In this document: positions 36,625 through 45,334 of the stretch, piece by piece
How the letters are laid out: each line of letters begins with the position of its first letter
Position numbering within the stretch: position 1 is the stretch's first letter
NCBI RefSeq assembly: GCF_002968635.1
Contig: NZ_PVBN01000008.1
Location: forward strand, 186,001-250,000
Direction of reading: 5' to 3'
Length of the DNA stretch: 64,000 nucleotides
From: Neorhizobium alkalisoli
GTDB lineage: Bacteria > Pseudomonadota > Alphaproteobacteria > Rhizobiales > Rhizobiaceae
Program-made: the position numbers and the translations under genes
Notes under the pieces: generated by a model
Told to the model about the DNA's origin: nothing
Database searches by the model: none
Seen by the model: the letters and a program-made list of their open reading frames with translations, nothing else

Positions 36625-38148
36625 GTGAGTGCATTGCAGGTTGGCATCGATATGGGAATTGTGGCCGGCGGCGCTCCGGCCAAGCTCGATATCGAAGAGC
36701 TTCTGGCCACCCGCTTGCTTGTGCAGGGTAATTCGGGCTCCGGCAAATCGCATCTCCTGCGGCGGCTGCTGGAGCAGTCTGCTCCCTGGGTACAGCAGGT
36801 GGTGATCGATCCGGAAGGCGATTTCGTCACGCTCTCGGATAAGTTTGGCCATGTGGTGGTCGACGGCGAGCGCACCGAAGCGGAACTCGCCGGCATTGCC
36901 AACCGCATTCGCCAGCACCGGGTATCCTGTGTGCTGACGCTCGAGGGACTTGATCTCGAAGAGCAGATGCGCGCCGCCTCAGCCTTCCTCAACGGCATGT
37001 TCGATGCCGATCGCGAATTCTGGTATCCGGTCCTGGTCGTCGTCGACGAGGCCCAGATGTTTGCGCCTTCGGTCGGCGGCGACGTCTCGGAAGATGCGAG
37101 AAAGCTTTCTCTCGGCGCGATGACCAACCTGATGTGCCGCGGCCGTAAGCGCGGTCTGGCGGGCGTGATCGCCACCCAGCGCCTCGCAAAACTTGCCAAG
37201 AACGTCGCGGCGGAAGCTTCGAATTTCCTGATGGGGCGCACCTTTCTCGACATCGACATGGCGCGCGCGGCCGATTTGCTCGGCATGGACCGGCGCCAGG
37301 CGGAAATGTTCCGCGACCTCCAGCGCGGCAATTTTGTCGCCCTCGGTCCGGCGTTGTCCCGCCGACCGCTGCCGATCGTCATCGGCGCCGTCGAGACGTC
37401 TGCCCGGTCTTCGAGCCCGAAACTGATGCCGCTGCCGGATGCGCCGCAGGATGTCGAGGATCTGATCTTCACGCCGGATCCGGAGGAGTTTACCCGGCCT
37501 GTCGTTCGCAGGGCGCCGCCGGCACCCCGTCCGACGACGGACATATTGGCCGAGCTTTCCCGCTCCATGCCGGCTGCCTCGCCGGCGCCTCAGGAGCCGC
37601 GTGCCACCCAACCGGACTTGTCGCCCGAAGAGCGTGAGGAGCGGCTTGCCGCAGTGCTTTCGGAAATTCTCGACGATCCGCAATCGGGCTATCGGACGGA
37701 CGCGGTCCTCTATCAGGAATTTCTGGTGCGCGCCCGCATGCGGCGCCTGCCCGGACCGCCGTTGTCGCTCTCCGAATTCCGCCGCCGCGTGGCCGTTGCA
37801 CGTTCGGGCGTCGATGCCGAAACGGCGGCCGGCGAAGCCTGGCGCACGGCATTGTCGCTATCCGGCGGGGTTTCCGATGATCTTCAGGGGGTTTTCCTGA
37901 TGATGGCGAAAGCGGCGATCATCAGCGAGCCATGTCCGTCGGACGCCCGTATCGCCCGCGCCTACGGCACCCATTCCGCCCGCCGCGCTCGGCGTCTGCT
38001 CGGTTATTTCGAGGAACAGGGCCTGATCGTGGTCCACACTGACTTTTCCGGGAAGCGCGTCGTGGCCTTTCCGGACCTGCAGTCGGAGACCGCTCCCGGC
38101 AGCGCCGACGCGCCGGACGAGGGCGAGGCGAGGATAGCGGCCGAATAG
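36625..38148 (+). CDS. HerA/DUF87-type ATP-binding protein
   Basis: A 507-residue P-loop ATPase of the FtsK/HerA superfamily. Walker A GNSGSGKSHLL (residues ~36-46), Walker B VLVVVDEAQMFAP (~137-149) and the later ATQRLAKLAKNVAAEASNFL (arginine/sensor region) are intact. A Pro-rich linker (~290-330) precedes a C-terminal helical region (~340-490) with a winged-helix-like ending (ARRLLGYFEEQGLIVV). HerA relatives pump DNA with NurA; no nurA-like gene is adjacent, so the role is open. Starts with GTG at 36625; the start is uncertain. Confidence 0.8.
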   Translation: MSALQVGIDMGIVAGGAPAKLDIEELLATRLLVQGNSGSGKSHLLRRLLEQSAPWVQQVVIDPEGDFVTLSDKFGHVVVDGERTEAELAGIANRIRQHRVSCVLTLEGLDLEEQMRAASAFLNGMFDADREFWYPVLVVVDEAQMFAPSVGGDVSEDARKLSLGAMTNLMCRGRKRGLAGVIATQRLAKLAKNVAAEASNFLMGRTFLDIDMARAADLLGMDRRQAEMFRDLQRGNFVALGPALSRRPLPIVIGAVETSARSSSPKLMPLPDAPQDVEDLIFTPDPEEFTRPVVRRAPPAPRPTTDILAELSRSMPAASPAPQEPRATQPDLSPEEREERLAAVLSEILDDPQSGYRTDAVLYQEFLVRARMRRLPGPPLSLSEFRRRVAVARSGVDAETAAGEAWRTALSLSGGVSDDLQGVFLMMAKAAIISEPCPSDARIARAYGTHSARRARRLLGYFEEQGLIVVHTDFSGKRVVAFPDLQSETAPGSADAPDEGEARIAAE

Positions 38149-38152
38149 CCCG

Positions 38153-38398
38153 CTAGTGGATGTGGAAGTGCGCTTCCACGGCCGCGGCGATGAAGGCTCT
38201 CCGCGCTTCCGTGGGTCCCGATCTCCCGTCAAGGGCGTCGCCGCAGACCTGCTCGGCTCGGCTGTATTGACTGCCGTGATAGGATGGCCAGAAGCGGTCG
38301 AGCACGGTCTTTGCCTGACGCACCGTTTTCACCGTGCAGGTGATTCCGGTTTCAGGGTCTTCAAGTCTGATCGGGTTATTCCAGGCCGTGGGGTTCAT
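38153..38398 (-). CDS. DUF982 protein
   Basis: An 81-residue protein of DUF982, a family largely restricted to rhizobia and relatives. Conserved features are WNNPIRLEDPETG, VRQAKTVLDRFWP, and ALDGRSGPTEARRAFIAAAVEA. AGGAGG lies 9 bases before the ATG at 38398 (MNPTAWNNP). The stop is 4 bases from the stop of the convergent DUF87 ATPase. Function unknown. Confidence 0.82.
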   Translation of the reverse strand: MNPTAWNNPIRLEDPETGITCTVKTVRQAKTVLDRFWPSYHGSQYSRAEQVCGDALDGRSGPTEARRAFIAAAVEAHFHIH

Positions 38399-38532
38399 GA
38401 CATGATACCTCCTGTGTATATGAGATGGTTTGAATGTATTAAGAATCAATTGGAGCTTGGGAATAGGCTTACCGAAAGGTTACGGCCCCGACGCTGTTGA
38501 CATTTCCATGACATCCGCCTAAAGACCCCGCC

Positions 38533-38561
38533 AACGCCGGGTTTCAACGCCCGGTGTTTTT
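38533..38561 (+). terminator. Terminator-like hairpin upstream of rpsD
   Basis: AACGCCGGG / CCCGGTGTT, 9 pairs including one G-U, 8-base loop, followed by TTTTT. It stands ~390 bases after the DUF87 ATPase stop and ~140 before rpsD. TTGACA-N17-TAAAGA (38497-38525) sits just upstream of it and another TTGACA just after (38563). Its partner transcript is unclear. Confidence 0.45.
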
Positions 38562-38698
38562 GTTGACATGTCCCGTGGTCTCTCCGATTGCTTTCGTGAG
38601 AAACCTGTCAGAGCTCTTAAATCAGGGCTCAGAGGAGGGCGTGTTTCCTTGATCCGGTTTGGCAGCAGACCGGTCTAACTGTTTGAGAAGGAAATGCG

Positions 38699-39316
38699 AT
38701 GAGCAAGCGCGCTGCATCCAAATACAAAATCGATCGCCGTATGGGCGAAAACATCTGGGGCCGTCCGAAGTCCCCGGTCAACCGTCGTGAATACGGCCCG
38801 GGCCAGCACGGCCAGCGCCGCAAGGGCAAGCTTTCCGACTTCGGCGTGCAGCTGCGCGCCAAGCAGAAGCTGAAGGGCTACTACGGCGACCTGCGCGAAA
38901 AGCAGTTCCGTGCCACCTACGACGAAGCCAACCGCCGCAAGGGCGATACCTCGGAGAACCTGATCGGTCTCTTGGAATCGCGCCTCGACGCCATCGTCTA
39001 CCGCGCCAAGTTCGTTCCGACGGTCTTTGCTGCCCGTCAGTTCGTCAACCACGGCCACGTGACCGTCAACGGCGTGCGCGTCAACATCGGTTCCTACCGC
39101 TGCAAGGCTGGCGACGTGATCGAAGTTCGTCAGAAGTCGAAGCAGCTCGTTTCGGTTCTGGAATCGGTTCAGCTCGCTGAACGCGACGTTCCGGACTACA
39201 TCGAAGCCGACCATAACAAGATGGTTGCAACCTTCGTTCGCATTCCGACGCTGTCCGACGTACCTTATGCGGTCGTCATGGAACCCCAGCTGGTCGTCGA
39301 ATTCTATTCGCGTTAA
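38699..39316 (+). CDS. rpsD: 30S ribosomal protein S4
   Basis: S4 nucleates 30S assembly by binding 16S rRNA. The 205-residue product starts [20 protein letters not shown], contains the S4 RNA-binding domain (~94-155, [20 protein letters not shown] and [20 protein letters not shown]), and ends VVEFYSR. AGAAGGAAATGCG lies before the ATG. In alphaproteobacteria rpsD stands alone, outside the alpha operon, as here. Confidence 0.98.
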   Translation: MSKRAASKYKIDRRMGENIWGRPKSPVNRREYGPGQHGQRRKGKLSDFGVQLRAKQKLKGYYGDLREKQFRATYDEANRRKGDTSENLIGLLESRLDAIVYRAKFVPTVFAARQFVNHGHVTVNGVRVNIGSYRCKAGDVIEVRQKSKQLVSVLESVQLAERDVPDYIEADHNKMVATFVRIPTLSDVPYAVVMEPQLVVEFYSR

Positions 39317-39324
39317 TCGCAAAG

Positions 39325-39349
39325 AAATGGCCCCCAAGGGGCCATTTTT
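39325..39349 (+). terminator. Terminator after rpsD
   Basis: Perfect 10-bp stem AAATGGCCCC / GGGGCCATTT with loop CAA and TTTTT, 9 bases after the rpsD stop codon. Confidence 0.9.
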
Positions 39350-39364
39350 GTATCCAAACTCAAG

Positions 39365-39391
39365 AAAGCCGCCTCATTTCGAGGCGGCTTT
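39365..39391. terminator. Bidirectional terminator overlapping the sthA stop codon
   Basis: Perfect 11-bp stem AAAGCCGCCTC / GAGGCGGCTTT with loop ATTTC; TTTTTTCTTTTC follows on the plus strand. The sthA stop (minus strand, 39376-39374) lies inside the hairpin loop and stem, so the last sthA codons (KKKAASK) form part of it. Confidence 0.75.
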
Positions 39392-40867
39392 TTTCTTTTC
39401 GGGCGCTGCGGCTTCGTCGGTCGATGTCGCGGTGGTATCGAGCCGCTGGGCTGTTGCGACGGGCGCTTCCTTCGGCAATTCGCCCATGCGATTCCAGGCA
39501 TCGAGGCCAGCGATCTTGTAGGCTTCCGCCAGCGTCGGATAGTTGAACGTATTCTCGACGAAATATTCGACGGTGCCCTTGAGATTCAGCACCGCCTGAC
39601 CGATGTGGACGAGCTCGGTCGCGCCCTCGCCGACGATATGGACGCCCAAGAGCCGGCGTGTCTTCAGCGAGAAGATCAGCTTCAACAAGCCAGTATCCAG
39701 GCCCATGATATGGCCGCGCGACGTCTCGCGGAAGCGCGCGATTCCGCATTCATAGGGGATGCCGCGCTCCTTCATCTCCTCTTCGGTGAGGCCGCACGTG
39801 GAAATCTCCGGCACGGCATAGATGCCGTATGGGAAGTATTTCTGCGGCTCCTTGGCGATCGCGCCGACGGCAACCCGGGCGGCGACGCGCCCCTGTTCCA
39901 TCGATGTCGAGGCAAGGCTCGGAAAACCGACGACGTCGCCGGCTGCATAGATGCCCGGAACCGCCGTCTCGAAGGTTTCCGGATTGACCTTCAGGCGGCC
40001 GCGGCTGTCGGCTTCTAGGCCGGCTGCGGCCAGCTTCAGCGTGTCGGTCGCCCCGGTGCGTCCGGCGGCATAAAGCACCATGTCGGTGGTAATCTTGCGG
40101 CCGGTATCGACCGTCACCAGCACCTTGCCGTCGTCCAGTCGTTCAACCTTGTCGACCTTCTGGCCGAGCAGCAGCTTCATGTTGCGGTCGCGAAGCTGAT
40201 AGGTGAAATCCTCGACGATCTCCCTGTCGATGAAGTCGAGGATGGTGGATTTCGGGTCGATGACCGTGACGGCAGTATCGAGTGCGCTGAAGATGGTGGC
40301 ATATTCGATGCCGATGACGCCCGCGCCGATGACGACCATGGAGCGAGGTAGCTCGTCGATTTCCAGGAGTTCATCGCTGTCGACGACCGTCTTGCCGTCG
40401 AAGGGGATGCTGTCCGGGCGGAATGGCGTGGTTCCGACGGCGAGCAAGATGCTCTTGCCTCGCACGTGGATCGTCTCGTTGTCTTCCTTGAGCACCTCCA
40501 GCGTGTCCGGCGCGGCGAAGCTGGCCTTGCCACGGATGTGCTGGACCCGGTTGCGGGCAAACTGATGTTCGAGCACTTCCACCTCGTGATCGAGGGTGAT
40601 GAGGAGGCGACGGCGCAGGTCTTCCGCACTGATCTCCTGTTTCACGCGATAGGCGCGCCCATAGAAGCCGCGCTCGCGCCAGCCGGAAAGATTGAGAGCC
40701 GTTTCCCGCAGGGTCTTGGAAGGAATTGTGCCGGTATGGACGGAAACACCGCCGACGCGGCGGCCCTGCTCGATGACAAGGACTTTCTTGTCGAGTTTGG
40801 CTGCCTGAATCGCGGCGCGACGCCCGGCCGGTCCGCTGCCGACGACGATGAGGTCGTATTCGTTCAT
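39374..40867 (-). CDS. sthA: Soluble pyridine nucleotide transhydrogenase
   Basis: SthA is an FAD enzyme that balances NADPH and NADH pools. The 497-residue product has the FAD motif VVGSGPAGRRAA (residues ~8-19), the NAD(P) motif VIGAGVIGIEYA (~175-186), and the C-terminal dimerisation domain. The region that carries a redox disulfide in lipoamide dehydrogenases reads VGGVSVHTGTIPSKTLRE, with no cysteine pair, as expected for SthA. A ~30-residue Thr/Ala/Lys tail is lineage-specific. I chose ATG 40867 (MNEYDLIVVG), with GACGGAG upstream. Confidence 0.9.
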   Translation of the reverse strand: MNEYDLIVVGSGPAGRRAAIQAAKLDKKVLVIEQGRRVGGVSVHTGTIPSKTLRETALNLSGWRERGFYGRAYRVKQEISAEDLRRRLLITLDHEVEVLEHQFARNRVQHIRGKASFAAPDTLEVLKEDNETIHVRGKSILLAVGTTPFRPDSIPFDGKTVVDSDELLEIDELPRSMVVIGAGVIGIEYATIFSALDTAVTVIDPKSTILDFIDREIVEDFTYQLRDRNMKLLLGQKVDKVERLDDGKVLVTVDTGRKITTDMVLYAAGRTGATDTLKLAAAGLEADSRGRLKVNPETFETAVPGIYAAGDVVGFPSLASTSMEQGRVAARVAVGAIAKEPQKYFPYGIYAVPEISTCGLTEEEMKERGIPYECGIARFRETSRGHIMGLDTGLLKLIFSLKTRRLLGVHIVGEGATELVHIGQAVLNLKGTVEYFVENTFNYPTLAEAYKIAGLDAWNRMGELPKEAPVATAQRLDTTATSTDEAAAPEKKKAASK

Positions 40868-41061
40868 GGGTGCTCCGTCTTCGAATCTCTTGAGCTGCCG
40901 CGATGCAGCAGCGCTCACGAATCCCTTTGTAGCCATCTATTCTAAAGGTTTGATTGCGACCCGTCCAAGCCTGGATTCCGACCGGAATGCCTATGATTTG
41001 TGCATCGCAAAAACTGCTGAAAAAATGTCTTGACGCGGCGGGTTAAATGCCATCCTTTTGA

Positions 41062-41078
41062 ACCAATCATAAATTGGT
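41062..41078 (+). promoter_or_regulatory. Inverted repeat, likely GntR operator
   Basis: ACCAAT-CATAA-ATTGGT, a perfect 6-bp inverted repeat with a 5-base centre, ending 6 bases before the GntR start codon. A consensus -35 element CTTGAC (41029-41034) lies upstream, though the -10 is poor. Placement suits autoregulation by the GntR protein. Confidence 0.5.
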
Positions 41079-41084
41079 ACGGCA

Positions 41085-41816
41085 ATGGTTCAGCAGAAAT
41101 CGGAAGTGGCTCAGGATACCTCGAGTTACGCGCTCGATCGGTTGCGGGAGCATCTGGCTGCAGGGGAATTCGGCTCCGAAGGGCGCCTGCCGACCGAGCG
41201 GGCGCTGGCCGAGATGCTTGGCATCAGCCGCCGTGCGGTCCGCCGGGCACTGGAAGTGCTGGAAGCGGAAGGGCTGATCTGGCGCCGTCAGGGCTCCGGC
41301 ACCTTCGTCGGCGAGCGGCCCGATCGGTGGAGCGAGCATGTCGGCGATATCGTCGCTGGTACGGACTTCATGGAGATCATGGAAGTTCGACTGAGGATCG
41401 AGCCGCAGCTTGCCCAACTTGCCGCAATGCGCGCCAAGCCGAGCGAGATAGAGCGGATGCGTGATCTCGCGCGGAAGATCATCGAGAGCCACGATGCCGA
41501 CGCACGCGAACTGTGGGACGGCGCCTTGCACCGGCAGATCGCCCAGAGTGCCGGCAACAGACTTTTCCTGTCGATCTTCGATGTCGTCAACCAGGTTCGC
41601 CAGGACGAGGCCTGGCAGGCAATCCGGGAACGCGCCCGTTCGAGCGGCAACACGGTCAACATCTCCTTCGCCCAGCATGACGGAATTATCGACGCCATCG
41701 CGGCGCGTGATCCCGTGCGGGCAGGCGAAGCGATGCGCCAGCACCTCTTGATGCTTCAGGAGCGGCTCGTCCGGGCGACCTCGATGGAGGGGCACTCGCT
41801 CGGACAGGCAAGTTGA
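41085..41816 (+). CDS. GntR-family (FadR/FCD subgroup) transcription regulator
   Basis: A 243-residue GntR regulator. The winged helix spans ~15-75 (EGRLPTERALAEMLGISRRA, then RRALEVLEAEGLIWRRQGSG), and the FCD ligand domain follows (~90-230), with metal/ligand-site histidines in ALHRQIAQSAGN, AQHDGIIDAI and MRQHLLML. FCD regulators usually respond to carboxylic or amino acids. Directly downstream lies the ABC/GGT cassette in the same direction, so it probably regulates it, likely as a repressor. Confidence 0.88.
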   Translation: MVQQKSEVAQDTSSYALDRLREHLAAGEFGSEGRLPTERALAEMLGISRRAVRRALEVLEAEGLIWRRQGSGTFVGERPDRWSEHVGDIVAGTDFMEIMEVRLRIEPQLAQLAAMRAKPSEIERMRDLARKIIESHDADARELWDGALHRQIAQSAGNRLFLSIFDVVNQVRQDEAWQAIRERARSSGNTVNISFAQHDGIIDAIAARDPVRAGEAMRQHLLMLQERLVRATSMEGHSLGQAS

Positions 41817-41913
41817 TTTTTCCGCCGACGTAAGGCGGCCAGCAACGAGAAGCCGGCGGATAAGCCGGACGATTGCAAACAGGAACAGAGAAAAAAGAGA
41901 GGAATAATTTGCG

Positions 41914-43422
41914 ATGAAACCAATGACAAAGATGACGGCAGCGTTGCTGGCCGGCGCGCTTTTCGCCTTTCCGGCGCTTTCCGCCGAGCTGCGCATCGGC
42001 CTGCAGGACGATGCCGACGTTCTCGATCCGGCCCAGTCCCGCACCTTCGTTGGCCGTATTGTCTACACGGCCATGTGTGACAAGCTGGTCGACGTATCGC
42101 CGGATCTGAAAATTGTTCCGCAGCTTGCGACCGAATGGAAATGGTCCGCCGATGGCAAGGAGCTGTCGATGAAGCTCCGCGACGGTGTGAAGTTCCACGA
42201 CGGTACCGCGATGGACGCCGCCGCGGTCGTGGCCACGATCGAACGCAACATGACCTTGCCGGAATCGCGCCGCAAGAGCGAACTCAGCTCCGTCGCCAAG
42301 GTCGAAGCCGCAGGCCCGCTGGAGGTGAAGTTTACGCTGAAGGCGCCGGACGTCACGTTGCTTGCCCAGCTCTCCGACCGTGCCGGCATGATCGTATCGC
42401 CAAAGGCGGCCAAGGAACTTGGGGCGAATTTCGGCTCCAAGCCTGTCTGCGCCGGTCCGTTCAAGTTCGTCGAGCGGGTCCAGCAGGACCGTATCGTGCT
42501 GGAAAAATTTGCCGATTACTGGGACAAGGACAAGGTCTTCGTCGACAAGGTCACCTACCTGCCGATCCCCGATACGACCGTCCGTCTCGCAAATCTTCAG
42601 TCAGGCGATCTCGACATGATCGAGCGGCTGGCGCCGACCGATGTCGCCGCAGTCAAGGGAGCCTCGGGCTTCAAGGTCGATTCCGTCGTCAACATCGGCT
42701 ACATGGCGCTTTACGCAAACATCGCCAACGGCCCGCGCGCCGACAACCCTTTCGGCAAGGACAAGCGCCTGCGCCAGGCTTTCTCGCTGGCGATCGACCG
42801 CGACGCGCTGAACCAGATCGTCTATGAAGGTACCGCGGTCGGCGGCAATCAGCCGTTCCCGCCGAACAGCCCATGGTACAACAAGGCATTGCCGGTTCCT
42901 GCCCGCGATGTCGAGAAGGCCAAGGCTCTGATCAAGGAAGCGGGCTTCGAGCGGGTACCGATCGAGATGCAGATTCCGAACAATCCGGTAGCCGCGCAGA
43001 TGATGCAGATCGTCCAGTCGATGGTGGCGGAGGCCGGTTTCGACGTCAGCCTGAAATCGACCGAATTTGCGACCCTGCTGGATGAGCAGACCCGCGGCAA
43101 CTATCAGCTCAGCCGTTCCGACTGGTCCGGCCGTGTCGATCCCGACGGCAATATCCATCAGTTCATCACCTGCAAGGGCGGCATCAACGACACCAAGTAC
43201 TGCAATGCGGACGTCGACAAGCTGCTCAACGAAGCCCGCGCTTCGACGGAGGATGCGGTCCGCAAGCAGAAATACGACGCTGCGGCCAAGATCCTGAATG
43301 ACGAGCTGCCGGTCATCTATCTCGGCCATCAGTCCTGGATCTGGGCCTACAAGAACAGCGTCACCGGTTTCGCTGCGAGCCCCGACGGCATGATCCGTCT
43401 CGTGGGCGTGAAGAAGAGCTGA
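41914..43422 (+). CDS. Peptide-type ABC transporter substrate-binding protein (family 5)
   Basis: A 502-residue periplasmic binding protein of the DppA/OppA/GsiB class with signal peptide MKPMTKMTAALLAGALFAFP (cleavage near ALSA-E, ~24). AELRIGLQDDADVLDPAQSR and DGVKFHDGTAMDAAAVVATI are family hallmarks. Ligands of the class are di/oligopeptides, glutathione or opines. Its operon partner genes for gamma-glutamyltransferase and DUF1028 suggest a gamma-glutamyl or similar peptide. AGAGAGGAATAATTTGCG precedes the ATG. Confidence 0.9.
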   Translation: MKPMTKMTAALLAGALFAFPALSAELRIGLQDDADVLDPAQSRTFVGRIVYTAMCDKLVDVSPDLKIVPQLATEWKWSADGKELSMKLRDGVKFHDGTAMDAAAVVATIERNMTLPESRRKSELSSVAKVEAAGPLEVKFTLKAPDVTLLAQLSDRAGMIVSPKAAKELGANFGSKPVCAGPFKFVERVQQDRIVLEKFADYWDKDKVFVDKVTYLPIPDTTVRLANLQSGDLDMIERLAPTDVAAVKGASGFKVDSVVNIGYMALYANIANGPRADNPFGKDKRLRQAFSLAIDRDALNQIVYEGTAVGGNQPFPPNSPWYNKALPVPARDVEKAKALIKEAGFERVPIEMQIPNNPVAAQMMQIVQSMVAEAGFDVSLKSTEFATLLDEQTRGNYQLSRSDWSGRVDPDGNIHQFITCKGGINDTKYCNADVDKLLNEARASTEDAVRKQKYDAAAKILNDELPVIYLGHQSWIWAYKNSVTGFAASPDGMIRLVGVKKS

Positions 43423-43496
43423 TCCGCTTGCGCCGCGCGGAAGCTTTCCGCGCGGCACCTTTTCAACGCACCTTTGGAAACATGAGGGGCGGCGCC

Positions 43497-44444
43497 ATGC
43501 CTGTTTATATCGGAAAGCGTCTTCTCGTCGCGATCCCGACCCTGCTGATCATCTCCATCTTCGTCTTTTCGCTGCAGAAGCTTCTTCCCGGTGACCCGAT
43601 CCTGACCATGGCGGGCGAGGAGCGCGATCCGGCGGTGATTGAGTTCCTGCGCGAGAAATACCGGCTGAACGATCCGGTGATCGTGCAATATTTCTACTGG
43701 CTCGGCGGCATTCTGAGCGGCGATTTCGGCATTTCGCTGCGCACCAACCAGCCGGTTCTCGAGCTTATCCTGCAGAAGCTGCCGGTGACGATCCAGCTCG
43801 CGCTGATGGCGATGTTCTTCGCCTTCGTAATTGGCATTCCGATCGGCATCCTGGCAGCCGTCAAGAAGAACACGACCATCGATTACGTCGCCAACATCGT
43901 GGCGCTCTCGGGTCTCTCGATCCCGAATTTCTGGCTCGGCATCATGCTGATCCTGCTGATTTCGGTACAATTGGGCTGGCTCCCGGCTTCCGGATACGAA
44001 TCGATCTTCGTTGATCCGGTGCGGTCGCTTCAGACCATGGTCATGCCCGCCTTCGTGCTCGGCAACGCGTTGGCGGCGACGCTGATGCGGCATACGCGTT
44101 CGGCGATGGTGGGCGTGATGAGCGCCGACTATATACGCACCGCGCGGGCAAAGGGCCTGTCGCCGCGGGAGGTGGTGCTGAGCCACAGTTTCCGCAACGC
44201 GCTGCTGCCGGTCGTGACGCTGTCGGCACTGCTTTTCGGCGAACTGCTGGCAGGCGCCGTCCTGACGGAGCAGATCTTCACCATTCCCGGTTTCGGTAAG
44301 CTGATCGTCGATGCCGTCTTCAACAGGGACTATGCGGTGGTGCAGGGCGTCGTTCTGTGCACCGCCGTCGGCTTCATTCTGATGAATCTCATTGCCGACG
44401 TGCTTTATGTCCTGCTCAATCCGCGCTTGAGGGCGACGCTATGA
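43497..44444 (+). CDS. Peptide-type ABC transporter permease 1
   Basis: A 315-residue DppB/GsiC-like inner-membrane permease. It begins MPVYIGKRLLVAIPTLLIIS (first helix), has LPGDPI in the periplasmic loop, and the EAA cytoplasmic motif RTARAKGLSPREVVLSHSFR that couples to the ATPase. Six membrane helices. I chose ATG 43497 (GAGGGGCGG upstream) over an earlier ATG. It overlaps the second permease by four bases (ATGA). Confidence 0.92.
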   Translation: MPVYIGKRLLVAIPTLLIISIFVFSLQKLLPGDPILTMAGEERDPAVIEFLREKYRLNDPVIVQYFYWLGGILSGDFGISLRTNQPVLELILQKLPVTIQLALMAMFFAFVIGIPIGILAAVKKNTTIDYVANIVALSGLSIPNFWLGIMLILLISVQLGWLPASGYESIFVDPVRSLQTMVMPAFVLGNALAATLMRHTRSAMVGVMSADYIRTARAKGLSPREVVLSHSFRNALLPVVTLSALLFGELLAGAVLTEQIFTIPGFGKLIVDAVFNRDYAVVQGVVLCTAVGFILMNLIADVLYVLLNPRLRATL

Positions 44445-45316
44445 CGACGATCGATCAAGCCCCGCCGGTCCTGGCGGCCAAGCGCGAACATAGCCGCGCC
44501 TGGCGGAAGATGAAGAAAAATAAGAGCGCGCTCGTCGGCGCCGTGATCATCCTTTTCTTCACCACCCTTGCCGTAACCGCCCCAATCCTGCCGATCATCG
44601 ATCCGCTGGCGACGAGCTGGTCGGCGATCCGCAAGGCACCGTCTGCCATGTACTGGCTCGGTACCGACGACCTTGGCCGCGATATCCTCTCACGCATGAT
44701 CTGGGGTGCGCAGGCTTCCCTGATGGCGGGCGTCTTTTCGGTGGCGATTTCGGTCTGCATCGGCGTGCCCTTCGGGCTCGTCGCCGGCTATTTCGGTGGC
44801 TGGGTGGACATGGTGATCTCGCGCGTCACCGAGGCGTTGCTCGCCATGCCCTTCCTGATCATGGCGATCGCGCTAGCCGCCTTCCTCGGCCCGAGCCTGA
44901 TGAACGCCATGATCGCGATCGGGCTGTCCGCCATGCCGATTTTCGTGCGGTTGACGCGCGGACAGGTATTAGCGGTAAAGACCGAGGACTACGTGGAAGG
45001 CGCTCGTGCGGTCGGTCTGAACCACCTGGAAATCATGCTCCGTTACATCCTGCCGAACGTCCTGGCCCCCATCATCGTGCAGGCGACGTTGACGATTGCT
45101 ACGGCGATCATCGCCGAGGCGAGCCTTTCCTTCCTTGGCCTCGGCCAGCAGCCGCCAGCCCCTTCGTGGGGCTCGATGCTGAACGTCGCCAAGAATTTCC
45201 TGAACCAGGCTCCCTGGATGGCCATGTGGCCGGGTGCCGCGATCTTCCTCGTCGTCATCGGCTTCAATCTGCTGGGCGACGGCCTGCGTGACGCGCTGGA
45301 TCCGCGCGAAGCCTAA
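44441..45316 (+). CDS. Peptide-type ABC transporter permease 2
   Basis: A 291-residue DppC/GsiD-like permease. A short cytoplasmic N-terminus (RAWRKMKKNKSALVGAVIIL) leads into six membrane helices; YWLGTDDLGRDILSRMIWGA is the class signature and EDYVEGARAVGLNHLEIMLR the EAA motif. It starts inside the previous stop (ATGA) and is followed 18 bases later by the gamma-glutamyltransferase gene. Confidence 0.92.
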   Translation: MTTIDQAPPVLAAKREHSRAWRKMKKNKSALVGAVIILFFTTLAVTAPILPIIDPLATSWSAIRKAPSAMYWLGTDDLGRDILSRMIWGAQASLMAGVFSVAISVCIGVPFGLVAGYFGGWVDMVISRVTEALLAMPFLIMAIALAAFLGPSLMNAMIAIGLSAMPIFVRLTRGQVLAVKTEDYVEGARAVGLNHLEIMLRYILPNVLAPIIVQATLTIATAIIAEASLSFLGLGQQPPAPSWGSMLNVAKNFLNQAPWMAMWPGAAIFLVVIGFNLLGDGLRDALDPREA

Positions 45317-45334
45317 TCTAGAAGGATTTCCGAA

